Positions 38,413-49,698 of a DNA stretch of 64,000 bases are shown here, one piece after another. Position 1 is the stretch's first letter, and each line of letters begins with the position of its first letter. Under the pieces are notes generated by a model that was not told the DNA's origin, made no database searches, and worked only from the letters and a program-made list of their open reading frames with translations. The stretch is from the NCBI GenBank assembly GCA_030549855.1, contig JAUQQP010000005.1, forward strand, positions 1 through 64,000. Reading direction: 5' to 3'. A program made the position numbers and the translations under genes. This DNA is from Cyanobacteriota bacterium SRBZ.bins.94.201705. GTDB taxonomy: Bacteria > Cyanobacteriota > Cyanobacteriia > Cyanobacteriales > Cyanobacteriaceae.

Positions 38413-39345
38413 ATGACTAACACCCCTTCTCCTCTTTTTTACAGCTGGCTAAATTACAAGTGTGCCTACACTTGTTACAACCCAGACTCCACATCCAGTC
38501 ACGCTTTAGTTTTGATTCACCCCATAGGTGTCGGCTTATCAGGGGTTTTCTGGGTAAAATTTATCCAAAAGCTACAAGAATACTCCTTCCCTTTCCCCGT
38601 TTATAATCCTGATTTGTTAGGCTGTGGCGAGAGTGATTTGCCTCCAGTGGCCTATGACCCTAAAGATTGGGCATCTCAGCTGAATTATTTTATTAAAAAT
38701 GTGGTAAAAAAACCAGTTATTTTGGTCGTACAAGGTGGGTCTTTTCCTATTGCTGTTTACCTTTGTGCCGGTGATTTGAAATGCGACTTGGTTGAAGGTT
38801 TAGTCCTTTCTGGCCCCCCCGCTTGGAATGTTATTACTACTGCTGGAAATCTGAGAATTAGCCAGTTAATTTGGAATGGATTTTTTGACTCTTTCCTTGG
38901 GTTTCTTTTTTATCAGTATGCCAAAACTAGAGGTTTTATCGAATCTTTCTCCAAAAAACAACTATTTGCTAATCCAGATCAGGTCGACGACCAGTGGGTT
39001 TCTCTGTTGGAACAGGGGGCTAAAAATAACAAAAAACGCTATGCAGTCTTCTCCTTTCTGGCAGGATTTTGGCGGAAAAATTACGGAGATTTAATTAATA
39101 AAATTGAGGCTAAAACCTTGATTTTAATAGGAGAAAATGCTACAATAATAAGCAGAAATGCGGTAAAAGAGAGCCCAAAATATAAGCTGGATGTGTATAG
39201 CAAAAATCTTAAATATTCCCGGGGGAAAATAATAAAAGGGAAAAATGTTATCCCCTACGAATCCGCTGAGGAATTTGCCAAAGAAGTTATGAATTTTTGT
39301 CAGGAAAACTGGGGGAAAAGGCCAGAAAAAATCGGCAGAGGATAG
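38413..39345 (+). CDS. Alpha/beta-hydrolase-fold protein lacking the usual nucleophile
   Basis: This 310-residue protein has the hydrolase fold: oxyanion-hole region LVLIHPIGVGLSGVFW (HPIG), the strand YNPDLLGCGESD, and the nucleophile-elbow strand VILVVQGGSFPIAV. Where active members have G-x-S-x-G, this one reads V-Q-G-G-S, so the serine position appears to be glycine. It may be a non-hydrolytic member or use another mechanism. The ATG at 38413 is preferred over an in-frame TTG at 38398, which lies next to the hairpin repeat. Family firm; activity doubtful. Confidence 0.8.
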   Translation: MTNTPSPLFYSWLNYKCAYTCYNPDSTSSHALVLIHPIGVGLSGVFWVKFIQKLQEYSFPFPVYNPDLLGCGESDLPPVAYDPKDWASQLNYFIKNVVKKPVILVVQGGSFPIAVYLCAGDLKCDLVEGLVLSGPPAWNVITTAGNLRISQLIWNGFFDSFLGFLFYQYAKTRGFIESFSKKQLFANPDQVDDQWVSLLEQGAKNNKKRYAVFSFLAGFWRKNYGDLINKIEAKTLILIGENATIISRNAVKESPKYKLDVYSKNLKYSRGKIIKGKNVIPYESAEEFAKEVMNFCQENWGKRPEKIGRG

Positions 39346-39484
39346 AGGAGGGGAAGAAGGAAAAAAACAAGAGGGAAAAATAGAGTGCAAAAGAAGAAAA
39401 CTAGGGACACCCCCCAATGCCCCCCTGAACAGGTGCTATGATAAAACAAATAGTTCAAGGTTTATTGAGTTCGACAGAATCTAA

Positions 39485-40795
39485 ATGTTGCGGATAATCA
39501 CGGACTACGGTGAGGCACGACAAGAACTACAAAGAATTAGCGATCGCAATTATCACGAGCACATAGAAGAAAAATGGGCTTTGGTAAGGGAAATTATCGC
39601 TACAGTGAGAAAAGAGGGCGATCGGGCTGTCCTGGCTTATACCCAAAAATTTGATGGACAAGTAATCCCCCCCGAAAAATTGAAGGTAAGTGGCTCAGAA
39701 ATAGATGCCGCTTATCAACAAATTTCCCCCGACTTACTTAGTGCCATCAAACTGGCGGCCAAGAAAATTGAGGCTTTCCACCAACAGAGGGTGCCAAAAT
39801 CCTGGGTGCAATTCGCTGAGGATAATGTGGTGTTGGGACGACGCTATACCCCCGTGGATAGGGCGGGATTGTACATCCCCGGCGGTAGGGCTTCCTACCC
39901 CAGCACTGTCCTCATGAATGCCATCCCCGCCAAGGTGGCGCAGGTACCCCGCATCGTAATGGTAACACCCCCCGGCAAAGATGGGAAAATCAATCCCGCT
40001 GTCTTGGTGGCCGCCAGTGAAGCCGGCGTAACAGAAATCTACCGGGTGGGAGGCGCCCAGGCCATCGCCGCCCTGGCCTATGGCACCGAAACTATCCCCC
40101 GGGTAGATGTAATTACTGGGCCAGGTAATATATATGTAACCCTCGCTAAAAAGGAAGTTTATGGCCGGGTGGGCATTGACTCTCTGGCAGGGCCTAGTGA
40201 AGTACTTGTTATTGCAGACCATACTGCTAATCCCGTCTATGTGGCGGTGGATTTGCTGGCGCAAGCGGAACATGATCCCATGGCAGCGGCTATCCTCATC
40301 ACCACCTCCCCTAACCTAGCCCAACAAGTCCAGTCGGAGGTGGAAAAACAATTGGAACATCACCCCCGTCGCACCCTCACGGAAAAGGCTATTGCCCACT
40401 ACGGACTGATAATTGTAACGGAAAGTTTACAACAGGCCGCTGAACTGTCCAATCTGTTTGCCCCTGAACACCTGCAACTGGAGGTGGAATCCCCTTGGGA
40501 ACTCTTGGAACACATCCGTCACGCAGGAGCAATATTTATGGGCAGCTCCTCCCCCGAGGCAGTGGGAGACTATCTGGCTGGGCCTAACCACACCCTCCCA
40601 ACCTCCGGTGCTGCCCGTTACGCCTCTGCCCTGGGAGTTGAAACTTTTATGAAGTATTCTAGTCTAATAGAGTACACCCCCGTGGCCCTGCAAAAGGTAT
40701 CTAAGGCTATTGTGGACTTGGCAATGGCAGAGGGGTTGCCTTCCCATGCCGATTCGGTGAAATACAGAATTAAACCCCCAGAAAAAGATAATTAG
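39485..40795 (+). CDS. hisD: Histidinol dehydrogenase
   Basis: This 436-residue enzyme makes the last two oxidations of histidine synthesis, histidinol to histidine, with NAD+ and a catalytic Zn2+. Signature blocks: RYTPVDRAGLYIPGGRASYP, GPGNIYVTLAKKEVYG, GPSEVLVIAD, LLAQAEHDPMA, NLFAPEHLQL and GPNHTLPTSGAAR. Length is typical. The SDR gene starts five bases after its stop. A HIP1 octamer lies near the N-terminal codons (39540-39547). Confidence 0.97.
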   Translation: MLRIITDYGEARQELQRISDRNYHEHIEEKWALVREIIATVRKEGDRAVLAYTQKFDGQVIPPEKLKVSGSEIDAAYQQISPDLLSAIKLAAKKIEAFHQQRVPKSWVQFAEDNVVLGRRYTPVDRAGLYIPGGRASYPSTVLMNAIPAKVAQVPRIVMVTPPGKDGKINPAVLVAASEAGVTEIYRVGGAQAIAALAYGTETIPRVDVITGPGNIYVTLAKKEVYGRVGIDSLAGPSEVLVIADHTANPVYVAVDLLAQAEHDPMAAAILITTSPNLAQQVQSEVEKQLEHHPRRTLTEKAIAHYGLIIVTESLQQAAELSNLFAPEHLQLEVESPWELLEHIRHAGAIFMGSSSPEAVGDYLAGPNHTLPTSGAARYASALGVETFMKYSSLIEYTPVALQKVSKAIVDLAMAEGLPSHADSVKYRIKPPEKDN

Positions 40796-40800
40796 CACCC

Positions 40801-41553
40801 ATGTCTGGCAGGAATATTCTAATTATAGGGGGAAGCGGTGGTATTGGCTCTGGATTCGTCGCCCAATTACTACCTAGAGAAGATACCCGCCTGTTGTTTG
40901 CTACCTATCGCCCCTCTTCTTACCCCCCCAATCTGTCCCCACTTTTACAACAATTCCCGGAAAAATTCAACCTTCTCCCAGTAGACGTCACCCGGGAAGA
41001 GGATATAGAAAAAGCTGTTTTACAAATTAAAACAAAAGTAGATAAGCTCCATCTAGTAATAAATTGCGTGGGCATCCTCCATGAGGGGGATTTACAACCA
41101 GAAAAGAGTCTGAAACACATTAACCCCAAAAACCTCATGCGCTATTTTGAGGTGAATACCATCCCCACCGTGTTGTGGGCCAAACACCTACTCCCCCTCT
41201 TTAAACACCCGGAAAGGACTGTGTTTGCCATCCTCTCTGCTAAGGTGGGGAGTATAGAAGACAATCGCCTGGGGGGATGGTATGGTTATCGCGCTTCTAA
41301 GGCTGCCTTGAATATGCTTATTAAAAATATCGCTATAGAATACAATCGTGTTGCGGCCAATACCATTGTAGTGGCCCTCCACCCGGGCACCACCAATACC
41401 CGTCTGTCTGCCCCCTTTCAACACAGTGTGCCCCCAGAAAAACTCTTCTCTGTGGAGGAGGCCACCCGAAAACTACTGTCTATTATCGAGCAACTCACCA
41501 CCTCCTCCAATGGCCACTTCTATAGCTGGGATGGTAGTATTATCCCCTGGTAG
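40801..41553 (+). CDS. Short-chain dehydrogenase/reductase (CsgA-like)
   Basis: This 250-residue SDR has the cofactor motif GGSGGIG (about 9-15), NCVG (NAG variant), the catalytic Ser in ILSAKVGS and YxxxK in YRASK. The sequence is of the C-factor/CsgA-like group, whose substrates are not known in cyanobacteria. The five-base spacing after hisD implies cotranscription, but no link to histidine synthesis is established. It converges on the malic enzyme gene with six bases between stops. Confidence 0.88.
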   Translation: MSGRNILIIGGSGGIGSGFVAQLLPREDTRLLFATYRPSSYPPNLSPLLQQFPEKFNLLPVDVTREEDIEKAVLQIKTKVDKLHLVINCVGILHEGDLQPEKSLKHINPKNLMRYFEVNTIPTVLWAKHLLPLFKHPERTVFAILSAKVGSIEDNRLGGWYGYRASKAALNMLIKNIAIEYNRVAANTIVVALHPGTTNTRLSAPFQHSVPPEKLFSVEEATRKLLSIIEQLTTSSNGHFYSWDGSIIPW

Positions 41554-41559
41554 TCTTCC

Positions 41560-42957
41560 CTAAATCCTCGCTACCCCCGCCTCCCTTGCCGCTTGTTGTA
41601 CAGCTGCAGCTACAGTTGGTACTACACGAGGGTCAAACACAGAGGGAATAATATGTTCCCTGTCTAAAACACTGGGTGGGACAAGTCCAGCAATGGCTTT
41701 GGCAGCCTGCAGATACATGTCAGTGGTAAAGGCAATGGCACGACAGTCCAATGCCCCTCGAAATACCCCAGGAAAGGCTAACACGTTGTTAATCTGGTTG
41801 GGATAGTCACTCCTGCCAGTGGCTACCACCGCCGCTATGTCTTGGATTAATTCTGGCTGTACCTCGGGAATGGGATTGGCCATGGCAAATACTATGGGTT
41901 GGGCTGCCATGGTTTTTACCATCTCCGGGGTGAGGATGCCAGGGGCACTAACACCAATGAATACATCCGCCCCCACTAAGGCGTCTGCCAAACTCCCCTC
42001 CTGGGCTACGGCAAATGCCCGCTTCTCCTCATTTAAATCCGCCCTCCCCTTGCTGATAATCCCCCTGGAATCACATAAAATTATATTCTCACACTGGGCC
42101 TGTTGTAGCAGCCGGGCAATGGCAATACCCGCCGCACCCGCCCCGTTAATCACTACCTTGATTTTCGTCATCTCCTTGTCTACCAGCTTCAGGGAGTTAA
42201 TCAGTGCCGCCATGGTGACAATGGCTGTACCATGTTGATCGTCATGGAATATGGGCACGTCTAACTCCTCCTGTAGCCTCCTTTCTATTTCAAAGCACCT
42301 GGGCGCCGCAATATCCTCCAAATTCACTCCCCCAAACGCCGGGATTATATTCTTCACCGTTTGGATAATCTCCTCCGTCTCCTGGGTGGCAAGACAAATG
42401 GGAAAGGCATCTATATCCGCAAACTGCTTGAATAACATCGCCTTCCCCTCCATCACCGGTAACGCCGCCTCTGGGCCTAAATTTCCTAGTCCTAATACTG
42501 CACTGCCATCGGTTACAATTGCCACACTATTACCCTTGATGGTAAGGGAAAAGACTTTCTCCGGCGCCTCCTCAATGGCTTTACATATACGTCCCACCCC
42601 AGGGGTATAGGCCATGGCTAAGTCGGCACTGGAGGTGATGGCAATGCGGTTTTGGATGTGAATTTTCCCGCCCCGGTGCAGGTCAAAAGTGCGATCGCTT
42701 ACATGTAACACCTGCACGTCCTTCAAGGCTTTGATGGCCCTGACTATCTGTTCCGCATGTTCAGTACTAGATGCGTCAATTTGTAACTCCCTCTTGACGG
42801 TCTTCAGATTTCTCTCTATCAAGGAGATTTGTCCTAGATTCCCCCCTACCTCCGCTATCGCCCGGGTTACCTCCGCTAATGCCCCCGCCCGGTTTTTTAA
42901 CTCCAGGCGCACTGTTAAACTAAAACTAGGACTAGGAGTCAAACTCCACTCTCTCAT
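41560..42957 (-). CDS. NAD(P)-dependent malic enzyme with N-terminal ACT domain
   Basis: This 465-residue protein oxidatively decarboxylates malate to pyruvate and CO2. An ACT domain (about 12-88: [19 protein letters not shown]) precedes the malic enzyme core: [45 protein letters not shown], and the NAD-binding GAGAAG. It resembles the cyanobacterial malic enzyme (Synechocystis Slr0721, as recalled). The ACT domain implies allosteric control by an amino acid or similar ligand. It is divergent from cysH. A HIP1 octamer is at 42691. Confidence 0.92.
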   Translation of the reverse strand: MREWSLTPSPSFSLTVRLELKNRAGALAEVTRAIAEVGGNLGQISLIERNLKTVKRELQIDASSTEHAEQIVRAIKALKDVQVLHVSDRTFDLHRGGKIHIQNRIAITSSADLAMAYTPGVGRICKAIEEAPEKVFSLTIKGNSVAIVTDGSAVLGLGNLGPEAALPVMEGKAMLFKQFADIDAFPICLATQETEEIIQTVKNIIPAFGGVNLEDIAAPRCFEIERRLQEELDVPIFHDDQHGTAIVTMAALINSLKLVDKEMTKIKVVINGAGAAGIAIARLLQQAQCENIILCDSRGIISKGRADLNEEKRAFAVAQEGSLADALVGADVFIGVSAPGILTPEMVKTMAAQPIVFAMANPIPEVQPELIQDIAAVVATGRSDYPNQINNVLAFPGVFRGALDCRAIAFTTDMYLQAAKAIAGLVPPSVLDREHIIPSVFDPRVVPTVAAAVQQAAREAGVARI

Positions 42958-43110
42958 TGTCTTCTTCCCTTTTGCTTAACGCATCTCTTGAATTTTACAA
43001 CCATCTGCCTCCCCCGAAGCAAATGGACCGTATGCTATATAATATTCACAGAAACCCATGCCTCCAGTTTCTACAATAATCCCATTACCTGCAACCACGA
43101 GGAAGGGCCT

Positions 43111-43872
43111 GTGTATCAAGTATCTGAAGTTAACAACTACCAACTGGATTTAGACCAAATTAACCAAAAACTCGCCAATGCTACCGCCAGTGAAATAGTC
43201 GTCTGGGCAAAAGAACAATTTGGCAAACACCTGGTAATGAGTACCAGTTTTGGTATTCAATCGGCGGTAATGTTGCATCTTGTTACCCAAATTATCCCTG
43301 ACATCCCCGTCATCTGGATAGACACCGGTTATTTGCCCAAGGAAACCTACCTGTTTGCCGAAGAATTGACCAAAAGACTCAATCTCAACCTCAAAGTGTA
43401 CCAGTCCGAGTTGAGTCCCGCACGCATGGAGGCTCTTTATGGTAGACTGTGGGAGAAGAAGGATCTAGAATCCCTCAATCTCTACGATCGTATTAGGAAA
43501 GTGGAGCCCATGCAGCGGGCATTGAGGGAATTAGGGGCTAAAGCCTGGTTGGCCGGTTTAAGACAAAGCCAAACAGAATTCAGACAAACCCTCAATTTTG
43601 TCAATAAACAGGGGGAACGTTATAAGATTTTACCTATTCTCCGCTGGACTTCTAAAGACGTCTACGAGTATCTGAAAAAATACGACTTACCCTACCACCC
43701 CTACTTTGAGAAGGGATATGTCACTGTGGGGGATTGGCATTCCAGTCGTCCCCTTAGTCCTAATGATACCCATGAAAGGGACACCCGTTTCCATGGTATC
43801 AAACAAGAGTGCGGCTTACACCTGCCCACTAGTTTCGAGGAAGCCCAAAGTCTCGATTCTAGCCAACTCTGA
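43111..43872 (+). CDS. cysH: Phosphoadenylyl-sulfate (PAPS) reductase
   Basis: This 253-residue enzyme reduces PAPS to sulfite with thioredoxin in assimilatory sulfate reduction. Motifs: [14 protein letters not shown] (PP-loop), [24 protein letters not shown] and the catalytic Cys234 in ECGLH near the C-terminus. The CCxxRKxxPL iron-sulfur motif of APS reductases is missing, which supports PAPS as substrate. I take GTG at 43111 as start because GAGGAAG lies ten bases upstream. An open frame back to 42988 adds residues not seen in the family. Confidence 0.93.
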   Translation: MYQVSEVNNYQLDLDQINQKLANATASEIVVWAKEQFGKHLVMSTSFGIQSAVMLHLVTQIIPDIPVIWIDTGYLPKETYLFAEELTKRLNLNLKVYQSELSPARMEALYGRLWEKKDLESLNLYDRIRKVEPMQRALRELGAKAWLAGLRQSQTEFRQTLNFVNKQGERYKILPILRWTSKDVYEYLKKYDLPYHPYFEKGYVTVGDWHSSRPLSPNDTHERDTRFHGIKQECGLHLPTSFEEAQSLDSSQL

Positions 43873-43878
43873 TTGAGT

Positions 43879-45012
43879 CTACAACTGTACCCCCGCCAAA
43901 GCCTTTAATAGGGCTTCATTTTCCTCTCTGGTGCCAATGGAAACCCTTAATCCTCCCCCAGTGTGTCTGATATGTATTTTATCCCTTTTTAGCCGCTCCA
44001 TTACTAGTTGGTGTTTCTCGGGGTTGTTTTCTCCCCGCCAACGGAGGTAAAGGAAATTGGCACAACTTGGCCATACTTTAAACTGTTGATACTCCTTTAG
44101 GCTAGTCAAACTCTGGTAGACTCTTTCCCTTTCCCCTATGATTTCCCTCACCGACGGCAGTAGCAAGTGGCGGTTTTCCATCACCACCTGGGCGGCCAAT
44201 TGGGAAAAGGCGGGTAGATTATAGGGGAGTCTTATTTTTTCCAACGCTGTGATTACTAGAGGATGGCCGATGGCATACCCCACCCGATGAGATGCCAGAC
44301 GAAAGGCTTTAGAAAAGGTACGCAATATTAGCCAGTTAGGGTGATATGGCAATTGTGACACCAGCGTTTGTCCGCTAAACTCGTAGTAAGCCTCGTCTAT
44401 CACCACCAGAATATCCTCCGGCAAACCCCTTAGCCAATTGATTTCCTCCTCTGTCAAACAGTTACCAGTAGGGGAGTTGGGATGCACCACAAAAACCACC
44501 TTTATGGCAGGATAATTGTCTCCCGAAATTGCTTTATTAGCCTCATCTAAATCTATAGAAAAATCCCCCTCATTTCTCCCAACAGAAACCACATTTATCC
44601 CTAAACTTTTTGCCAGAATAGCATACATAGAGAAGGTGGGATTTGCTACCAAAATAGCTCCTCTGTTATTCAAACAAGTAGCAATCAATACCGAACGAAT
44701 TAACTCATCTGACCCGTTGCCAACAGAAATATTATCGCTCTTGAATAAACCTGTTTTTTTAGCCCCCTCATTTACGTATTCTGCCAGAAGTTTTTTCAAC
44801 GTCAAATGACTGCCATCGGGATAACGATTAGTCTCAATATAATCCTCGTAGCATGCCGCTAATTTTTCCTTTAACTCTTTGGGCAAATCATAGGGGCTTT
44901 CATTGGCATCTAGACGGACTAAATCCTTGGGGTTAGCCGGCAAGGGAGTGGGGTTGTAGGCTTCAAGTTTTAGTAAATCATCCCTCAAAAATGGCAATTT
45001 ATACTCACTCAT
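43879..45012 (-). CDS. hisC: Histidinol-phosphate aminotransferase
   Basis: This 377-residue fold-type I PLP enzyme transfers the amino group from glutamate to imidazole acetol phosphate. Blocks: DANESPYDLPKEL, NGSDELIRS, HPNSPTGN, VVIDEAYYEF, the PLP-lysine motif RTFSKAFRLASHRVGYA, and VSIGTREEN. Length fits HisC. It lies 37 bases downstream of glyQ on the same strand and converges on cysH with a six-base gap. A related aromatic aminotransferase is possible, but the motifs favour HisC. Confidence 0.9.
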   Translation of the reverse strand: MSEYKLPFLRDDLLKLEAYNPTPLPANPKDLVRLDANESPYDLPKELKEKLAACYEDYIETNRYPDGSHLTLKKLLAEYVNEGAKKTGLFKSDNISVGNGSDELIRSVLIATCLNNRGAILVANPTFSMYAILAKSLGINVVSVGRNEGDFSIDLDEANKAISGDNYPAIKVVFVVHPNSPTGNCLTEEEINWLRGLPEDILVVIDEAYYEFSGQTLVSQLPYHPNWLILRTFSKAFRLASHRVGYAIGHPLVITALEKIRLPYNLPAFSQLAAQVVMENRHLLLPSVREIIGERERVYQSLTSLKEYQQFKVWPSCANFLYLRWRGENNPEKHQLVMERLKRDKIHIRHTGGGLRVSIGTREENEALLKALAGVQL

Positions 45013-45049
45013 TTCTCTTAACTGTTGGGAGAATTTATAGATGGCATTT

Positions 45050-45958
45050 TTAGCAGCTAGCCGTTGAAACCGCGGCTACTTTATCACGATTCAAAAGAGG
45101 GAAATTCAGGGACTCCCTTTGGTTTAAATACAATTGGGCAACCTGACGCGCCAAATGACGAACACGGGCAATATAACGAGTCCTTTCTGCTACAGAAATA
45201 ACTCCCCTAGCCTCCAACAAATTAAAACAATGGGAGCACTTGAGAATATAATCCAAACTTGGGACAACTAGATTCTTTTCTATCAACTGTTTTGCCTCCT
45301 CTTCATACAAAGCAAAAAGTTTGAACAACAAGTCAGGATTGGAAGCCTCAAAATTGTAGGTACATTGTTCAATTTCCGCCTGGAGAAAAATATCCCCATA
45401 ACTAATTTGTTCATTCCACTTGATATCATAGATGCTATCTACATCTTGTAAATACATGGCCAATCTTTCTAAACCATAGGTGATTTCGATAGACACTGGC
45501 TTACAGTCAATGCCACCACACTGCTGGAAATAGGTAAACTGAGTAATCTCCATACCATCCAACCACACTTCCCAGCCTACTCCCCAGGCGCCCAAAGTAG
45601 GAGACTCCCAGTTATCCTCCACAAATCGAATATCATGGTCTTCAGGATGGATACCCAACGCCTTCAACGATTCCAAGTAAATATCCTGAATATTATCCGG
45701 AGAAGGCTTAATCAACACCTGATACTGGTAATAGTGTTGTACCCTGTTAGGATTTTCTCCATAACGCCCATCAGTCGGTCGTCTACAAGGTTCTATATAT
45801 GCTACAGCCCAAGGTTCAGGCCCAATGGCCCTTAGAAAGGTGTGGGGGCTCATAGTTGCCGCCCCTTTTTCTGTATCATAGGGTTGGCCTATCAGACAAT
45901 TTTGTTTACTCCAAAAATCATTCAAACAGGCTACAAGCTCTTGAAAGGTAAAAGTCAT
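45050..45958 (-). CDS. glyQ: Glycine--tRNA ligase alpha subunit
   Basis: This 302-residue catalytic subunit of the bacterial alpha2beta2 glycyl-tRNA synthetase carries [41 protein letters not shown] (class II motif 2 region), [37 protein letters not shown] and [13 protein letters not shown]. The beta subunit gene glyS is not adjacent. It is probably cotranscribed with hisC. Confidence 0.97.
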   Translation of the reverse strand: MTFTFQELVACLNDFWSKQNCLIGQPYDTEKGAATMSPHTFLRAIGPEPWAVAYIEPCRRPTDGRYGENPNRVQHYYQYQVLIKPSPDNIQDIYLESLKALGIHPEDHDIRFVEDNWESPTLGAWGVGWEVWLDGMEITQFTYFQQCGGIDCKPVSIEITYGLERLAMYLQDVDSIYDIKWNEQISYGDIFLQAEIEQCTYNFEASNPDLLFKLFALYEEEAKQLIEKNLVVPSLDYILKCSHCFNLLEARGVISVAERTRYIARVRHLARQVAQLYLNQRESLNFPLLNRDKVAAVSTASC

Positions 45959-46081
45959 GCCTTCTCCCAGGTGAGACCCAAGCAGTTTTGATTATACTAC
46001 CCCCTGGCCGGAAAATCAATCTACTGCTTTCCCCTTGTCAGGGCGGAGAAAATTTGTTATAATTCATAACCGTCAGGGTTT

Positions 46082-46154
<73 letters not shown>

Positions 46155-46431
46155 TTGGGCTTTTGCTTTGAGTCCAAATTTTTTTTTGGCTAGCTGGCGA
46201 GAGGGACAAATACAAGATTGGGGCGGCGTCCAGTCGGCGGGCACTGTGTTAATTTTCTATATCTGGCCACCTCGGGGTGCTTACATGGTAGAGAGAGGGA
46301 TTCTGGTATCATTTAGGGGGATATAATCTGTGTACACTCCAGGAAAAAATCCTAGACAGTTTCACCTTAAATAGGGGAATTAATTAGAGGCATCAACACT
46401 GAGGAAATAGACGGCAGGGCACACCGGTTAA

Positions 46432-46557
46432 TTAAATTAAATAGTACTGGATAATTTCTCTCATAACCCAATTATTGTAACTGCCTTTGTTATCATTCTT
46501 GGCCTCGATTTTTGCCCCTGTGGTGATATTAATGTTATCTTCTTCCCCCCAGAACAT
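46432..46557 (-). CDS. Possible 41-residue peptide or protein remnant
   Basis: A short frame starts at ATG 46557 and ends at TAA 46432. The composition (hydrophilic middle AKIEAKNDNKGSYNNW, amphipathic end MREIIQYYL) looks protein-like compared with the surrounding spacer. There is no ribosome binding site and no recognised family, so it may be the end of a decayed gene or chance. Confidence 0.2.
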   Translation of the reverse strand: MFWGEEDNINITTGAKIEAKNDNKGSYNNWVMREIIQYYLI

Positions 46558-46865
46558 ATTTCTAATCCCTATATTTTTTTCTTAAAACCTATCTCATTTT
46601 CGCGTTTATGTATTTATCTGGTCTCTTATTTTTACCTTATCTTCTTCTCTTCCCCATTTTCCTCAGTTTATCGGCTTTTTATCCCATTGCTCATCATTCT
46701 CTTTATTTGCCAATATAAAGGAGAGAATGGATATAGTTTTTTAATAGTCCCAGGGGGATTTCAGTATAGTCACTGGTTTCTGGGAAATTTGCACAGCTGT
46801 GGCATATATTGGAGATTTTGTCAAGAGTAGGAGGAGGGGAAAGGAGGGAAATAAGAGTGACGGGG

Positions 46866-46889
46866 GAAAAATGGCCCCGCAGGGGGGCA
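46866..46889 (-). terminator. Terminator of clpB
   Basis: On the minus strand GCCCC, a CCTGC loop and GGGGC form a hairpin (46888-46874), followed by CATTTTTCCCCC. It begins about ten bases after the clpB stop codon. Confidence 0.65.
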
Positions 46890-46898
46890 GCTGTTGCG

Positions 46899-49499
46899 CT
46901 AGTTATGATGTTTGAGGATTAGTCTTTCGTCTTCCACGTCTACGTAAATAGTGTCACCCTCTTTGAATTCACCGCGGAGGATGGCTTTGGCGATGGCAGT
47001 TTCTAGATAACGTTGAATGGCACGTTTCAAGGGTCTGGCACCATATACCGGATCGTAGCCCACGTCGGCCAAAAAGTCAATGGCATTTTCAGACAGCTTC
47101 AAGGAGAGTTTTTGTTCAGCTAGACGGGATTGGAGACGATTTACCTGCAGTTGAACGATTTGACGCAATTGCTCCTTGTTGAGACCATGGAAAATGATAA
47201 TCTCGTCAATACGGTTGAGAAACTCTGGGCGGAAATTTGCCCGCATCGCCTCCATCACCCGGTTGCGCATCTGTTCGTATTTGCTCTCATCCCCTGCTAG
47301 GTCTAGAATATACTGAGACCCTATGTTACTGGTCATTATCACAATAGTATTAGTGAAGTCTACCGTGTGACCTTGGGAGTCGGTGAGGCGACCATCGTCC
47401 AGCAGTTGTAACATGATGTTGAAGACGTCCGGGTGGGCCTTTTCAATCTCATCGAAGAGGATAACAGAATAAGGACGACGACGAATAGCCTCTGTTAACT
47501 GTCCCCCCTCCTCGTAACCTACATACCCCGGTGGTGCGCCTATTAGACGAGATACGCTGTGTTTCTCCATGTATTCAGACATATCGATGCGCACCATGGC
47601 CTCCTCGGTGTCAAAGAGGATTTCTGCTAGGGCTTTGGCCAGTTCGGTTTTCCCCACACCAGTGGGCCCCAAAAAGATGAAACTAGCAGTAGGACGGTTA
47701 GGATCAGATAAACCGGCACGAGAGCGTTGAATAGCCTCCGCTACCGCCCTTACGGCATCGTCTTGGCCTATTACCCGTTTGTGGAGTTGCTCTTCTAGGT
47801 GTAACAGTTTTTCCTTTTCTGATTGTACCAGTTTGCTGACGGGAATACCAGTCCATTTGGAGATAATTTCGGCAATATCCGCTTCTGTCACCTCCTCCCG
47901 TAAGAGGGACTTGCCACTGGTCTGTTTCTCTGCTAAAATGGCCTGGGCGTCCTTCAATTGTCTTTGCAAGTCGGTGAGTCGGCCATAACGCAATTCCGCC
48001 GCCTTGTTGTAGTCGTAGTCTCTTTCTGCCTGTTGGATGGCCACGTTGACTCTTTCAATCTCTTCCCGAATGCTGCGAATTCTGTCAATAATCTCCCTTT
48101 CCGCCTGCCATTGAGCATTTAAGGCCGATTGTTGCCGTTTTAATTCCTCAATCTCTTTCTCTATCTTCTCCAGTCTTTCTAAAGAGGCGGGATCATTTTC
48201 TTTCTTCAGAGACAGTCTTTCCATCTCCAATTGCATGATTTTCCTGTCTACCTCGTCTAGGGCTTCCGGCTTGGAAGTGATTTCCATTTTCAGTTTCGCC
48301 GCCGCCTCGTCTATCAAGTCAATGGCCTTATCCGGCAGGAAACGCTCACTGATGTAACGATTAGATAATACAGCCGCAGCGACGAGGGCACTGTCGGAAA
48401 TCCTGACACCATGGTGGACTTCATAACGTTCCCGCAATCCCCGTAAAATGGAAATAGTATCCTCTACATTGGGTTCATCCACATACACCGGTTGGAAACG
48501 TCTTTCTAAGGCGGCGTCTTTTTCGATGTATTTGCGATACTCATCCAGGGTAGTAGCACCAATGCAACGCAACTCGCCACGGGCTAACATGGGTTTTAGT
48601 AGGTTGCCCGCATCCATGGCGCCTTGCGTAGCCCCAGCCCCTACAACCGTGTGAATCTCATCAATAAAGAGAATGATATTACCCCGGGATTCGGTTACTT
48701 CTTTTAAGACGGCTTTTAGTCTCTCCTCAAATTCCCCTCGATACTTGGCACCAGCTATCAACGCCCCCATATCCAGGGCAATTAGGGTACGATCTAATAG
48801 AGACTCTGGCACATCCCGGTTGACTATTCTTTGGGCTAAGCCTTCTACTATTGCCGTTTTACCTACCCCTGGTTCACCTATTAGTACAGGGTTGTTTTTT
48901 GTCCTTCTTGAAAGGATCTGTATAGTACGCCGTATCTCATCGTCTCTCCCAATAACAGGGTCCAGTTTACCAGCACGGGCCAAAGCTGTCAAGTCCCGCC
49001 CGTATTTTTCTAGAGACTGGTATTTGGCTTCTGGATTTTGATCTACCACTTTTTGACTCCCCCTTATTTCTTTAATTACTTTTCTTAGTTTATATTCATC
49101 CAAATCGAATTCTCTGAAAATATGTTTACCAAGGCGGTCATCTTGGCTGTAGGCTAGCATTATGTGTTCGATGGAGATGTATTCATCCCCAAATTCTTGA
49201 CGATACTTCTCGGCAAAATCTAATAACAAATCTAGACTTCTGCCTAGGTAAATCGAGTCGCCTACATTTTTAATTTTCGGCTGTCTTCGGATAAAATCGT
49301 CTACTCTGTCTCGAAAACGGGATACGTTTACATTAGCTTTGTTAAGAATATCTACCGCTAGTCCCTCCTGTTCAAGAAGGGATTTTAACAGGTGTTCAGT
49401 CTCTATTTGTTGATGTTGATTCTCTTTGGCAATGTCGGGAGTTTTTACTATTGCCTCCCAAGCTTTTTCCGTGAATTTTTGTGGGTTGGTAGGCTGCAT
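46899..49499 (-). CDS. clpB: ATP-dependent chaperone ClpB
   Basis: This 866-residue Hsp100 disaggregase works with DnaK to recover aggregated proteins. Order: N-domain (1-150, [16 protein letters not shown] start), AAA1 (Walker A GEPGVGKT near 208), the ClpB-specific middle coiled coil (about 405-530), AAA2 (Walker A GPTGVGKT near 609) and the C-terminal D2-small domain. The start is ATG. No CIRCE element (TTAGCACTC-N9-GAGTGCTAA) is present upstream. A TATAAT on the minus strand (49563-49558) may be its -10. Confidence 0.96.
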   Translation of the reverse strand: MQPTNPQKFTEKAWEAIVKTPDIAKENQHQQIETEHLLKSLLEQEGLAVDILNKANVNVSRFRDRVDDFIRRQPKIKNVGDSIYLGRSLDLLLDFAEKYRQEFGDEYISIEHIMLAYSQDDRLGKHIFREFDLDEYKLRKVIKEIRGSQKVVDQNPEAKYQSLEKYGRDLTALARAGKLDPVIGRDDEIRRTIQILSRRTKNNPVLIGEPGVGKTAIVEGLAQRIVNRDVPESLLDRTLIALDMGALIAGAKYRGEFEERLKAVLKEVTESRGNIILFIDEIHTVVGAGATQGAMDAGNLLKPMLARGELRCIGATTLDEYRKYIEKDAALERRFQPVYVDEPNVEDTISILRGLRERYEVHHGVRISDSALVAAAVLSNRYISERFLPDKAIDLIDEAAAKLKMEITSKPEALDEVDRKIMQLEMERLSLKKENDPASLERLEKIEKEIEELKRQQSALNAQWQAEREIIDRIRSIREEIERVNVAIQQAERDYDYNKAAELRYGRLTDLQRQLKDAQAILAEKQTSGKSLLREEVTEADIAEIISKWTGIPVSKLVQSEKEKLLHLEEQLHKRVIGQDDAVRAVAEAIQRSRAGLSDPNRPTASFIFLGPTGVGKTELAKALAEILFDTEEAMVRIDMSEYMEKHSVSRLIGAPPGYVGYEEGGQLTEAIRRRPYSVILFDEIEKAHPDVFNIMLQLLDDGRLTDSQGHTVDFTNTIVIMTSNIGSQYILDLAGDESKYEQMRNRVMEAMRANFRPEFLNRIDEIIIFHGLNKEQLRQIVQLQVNRLQSRLAEQKLSLKLSENAIDFLADVGYDPVYGARPLKRAIQRYLETAIAKAILRGEFKEGDTIYVDVEDERLILKHHN

Positions 49500-49698
49500 A
49501 ATTCCTGCTATAATGTCAACTGGTTGTGAGGGTTTAAATTTCTTCCCCTTAGTGGCTATTATAAATTCCCTTTATGGGCCAAAACATATGGGGAATCCCC
49601 CACTAGAAAGTGTGGATAACAGTGATTATTGGGTTTCTGTTTTTCTTGGCTGGGAGAAGGATAATTTTAACAAAAAGAAACAATTCCCCCGCCGGTTA

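Larger units (their letters stand above)
46155..46898. other. 744-base gene-poor region between tRNA-Phe and clpB
   Basis: The region holds no long ORF. It contains a T8 run right after the tRNA (46181-46189) that may serve as its terminator, a 41-codon minus-strand frame (46432-46557), pyrimidine-rich spacer, and the clpB terminator at the right end. Confidence 0.5.

Noticed and set aside
49500-49698. CIRCE heat-shock operator upstream of clpB
   Set aside because: The TTAGCACTC-N9-GAGTGCTAA inverted repeat is not present.
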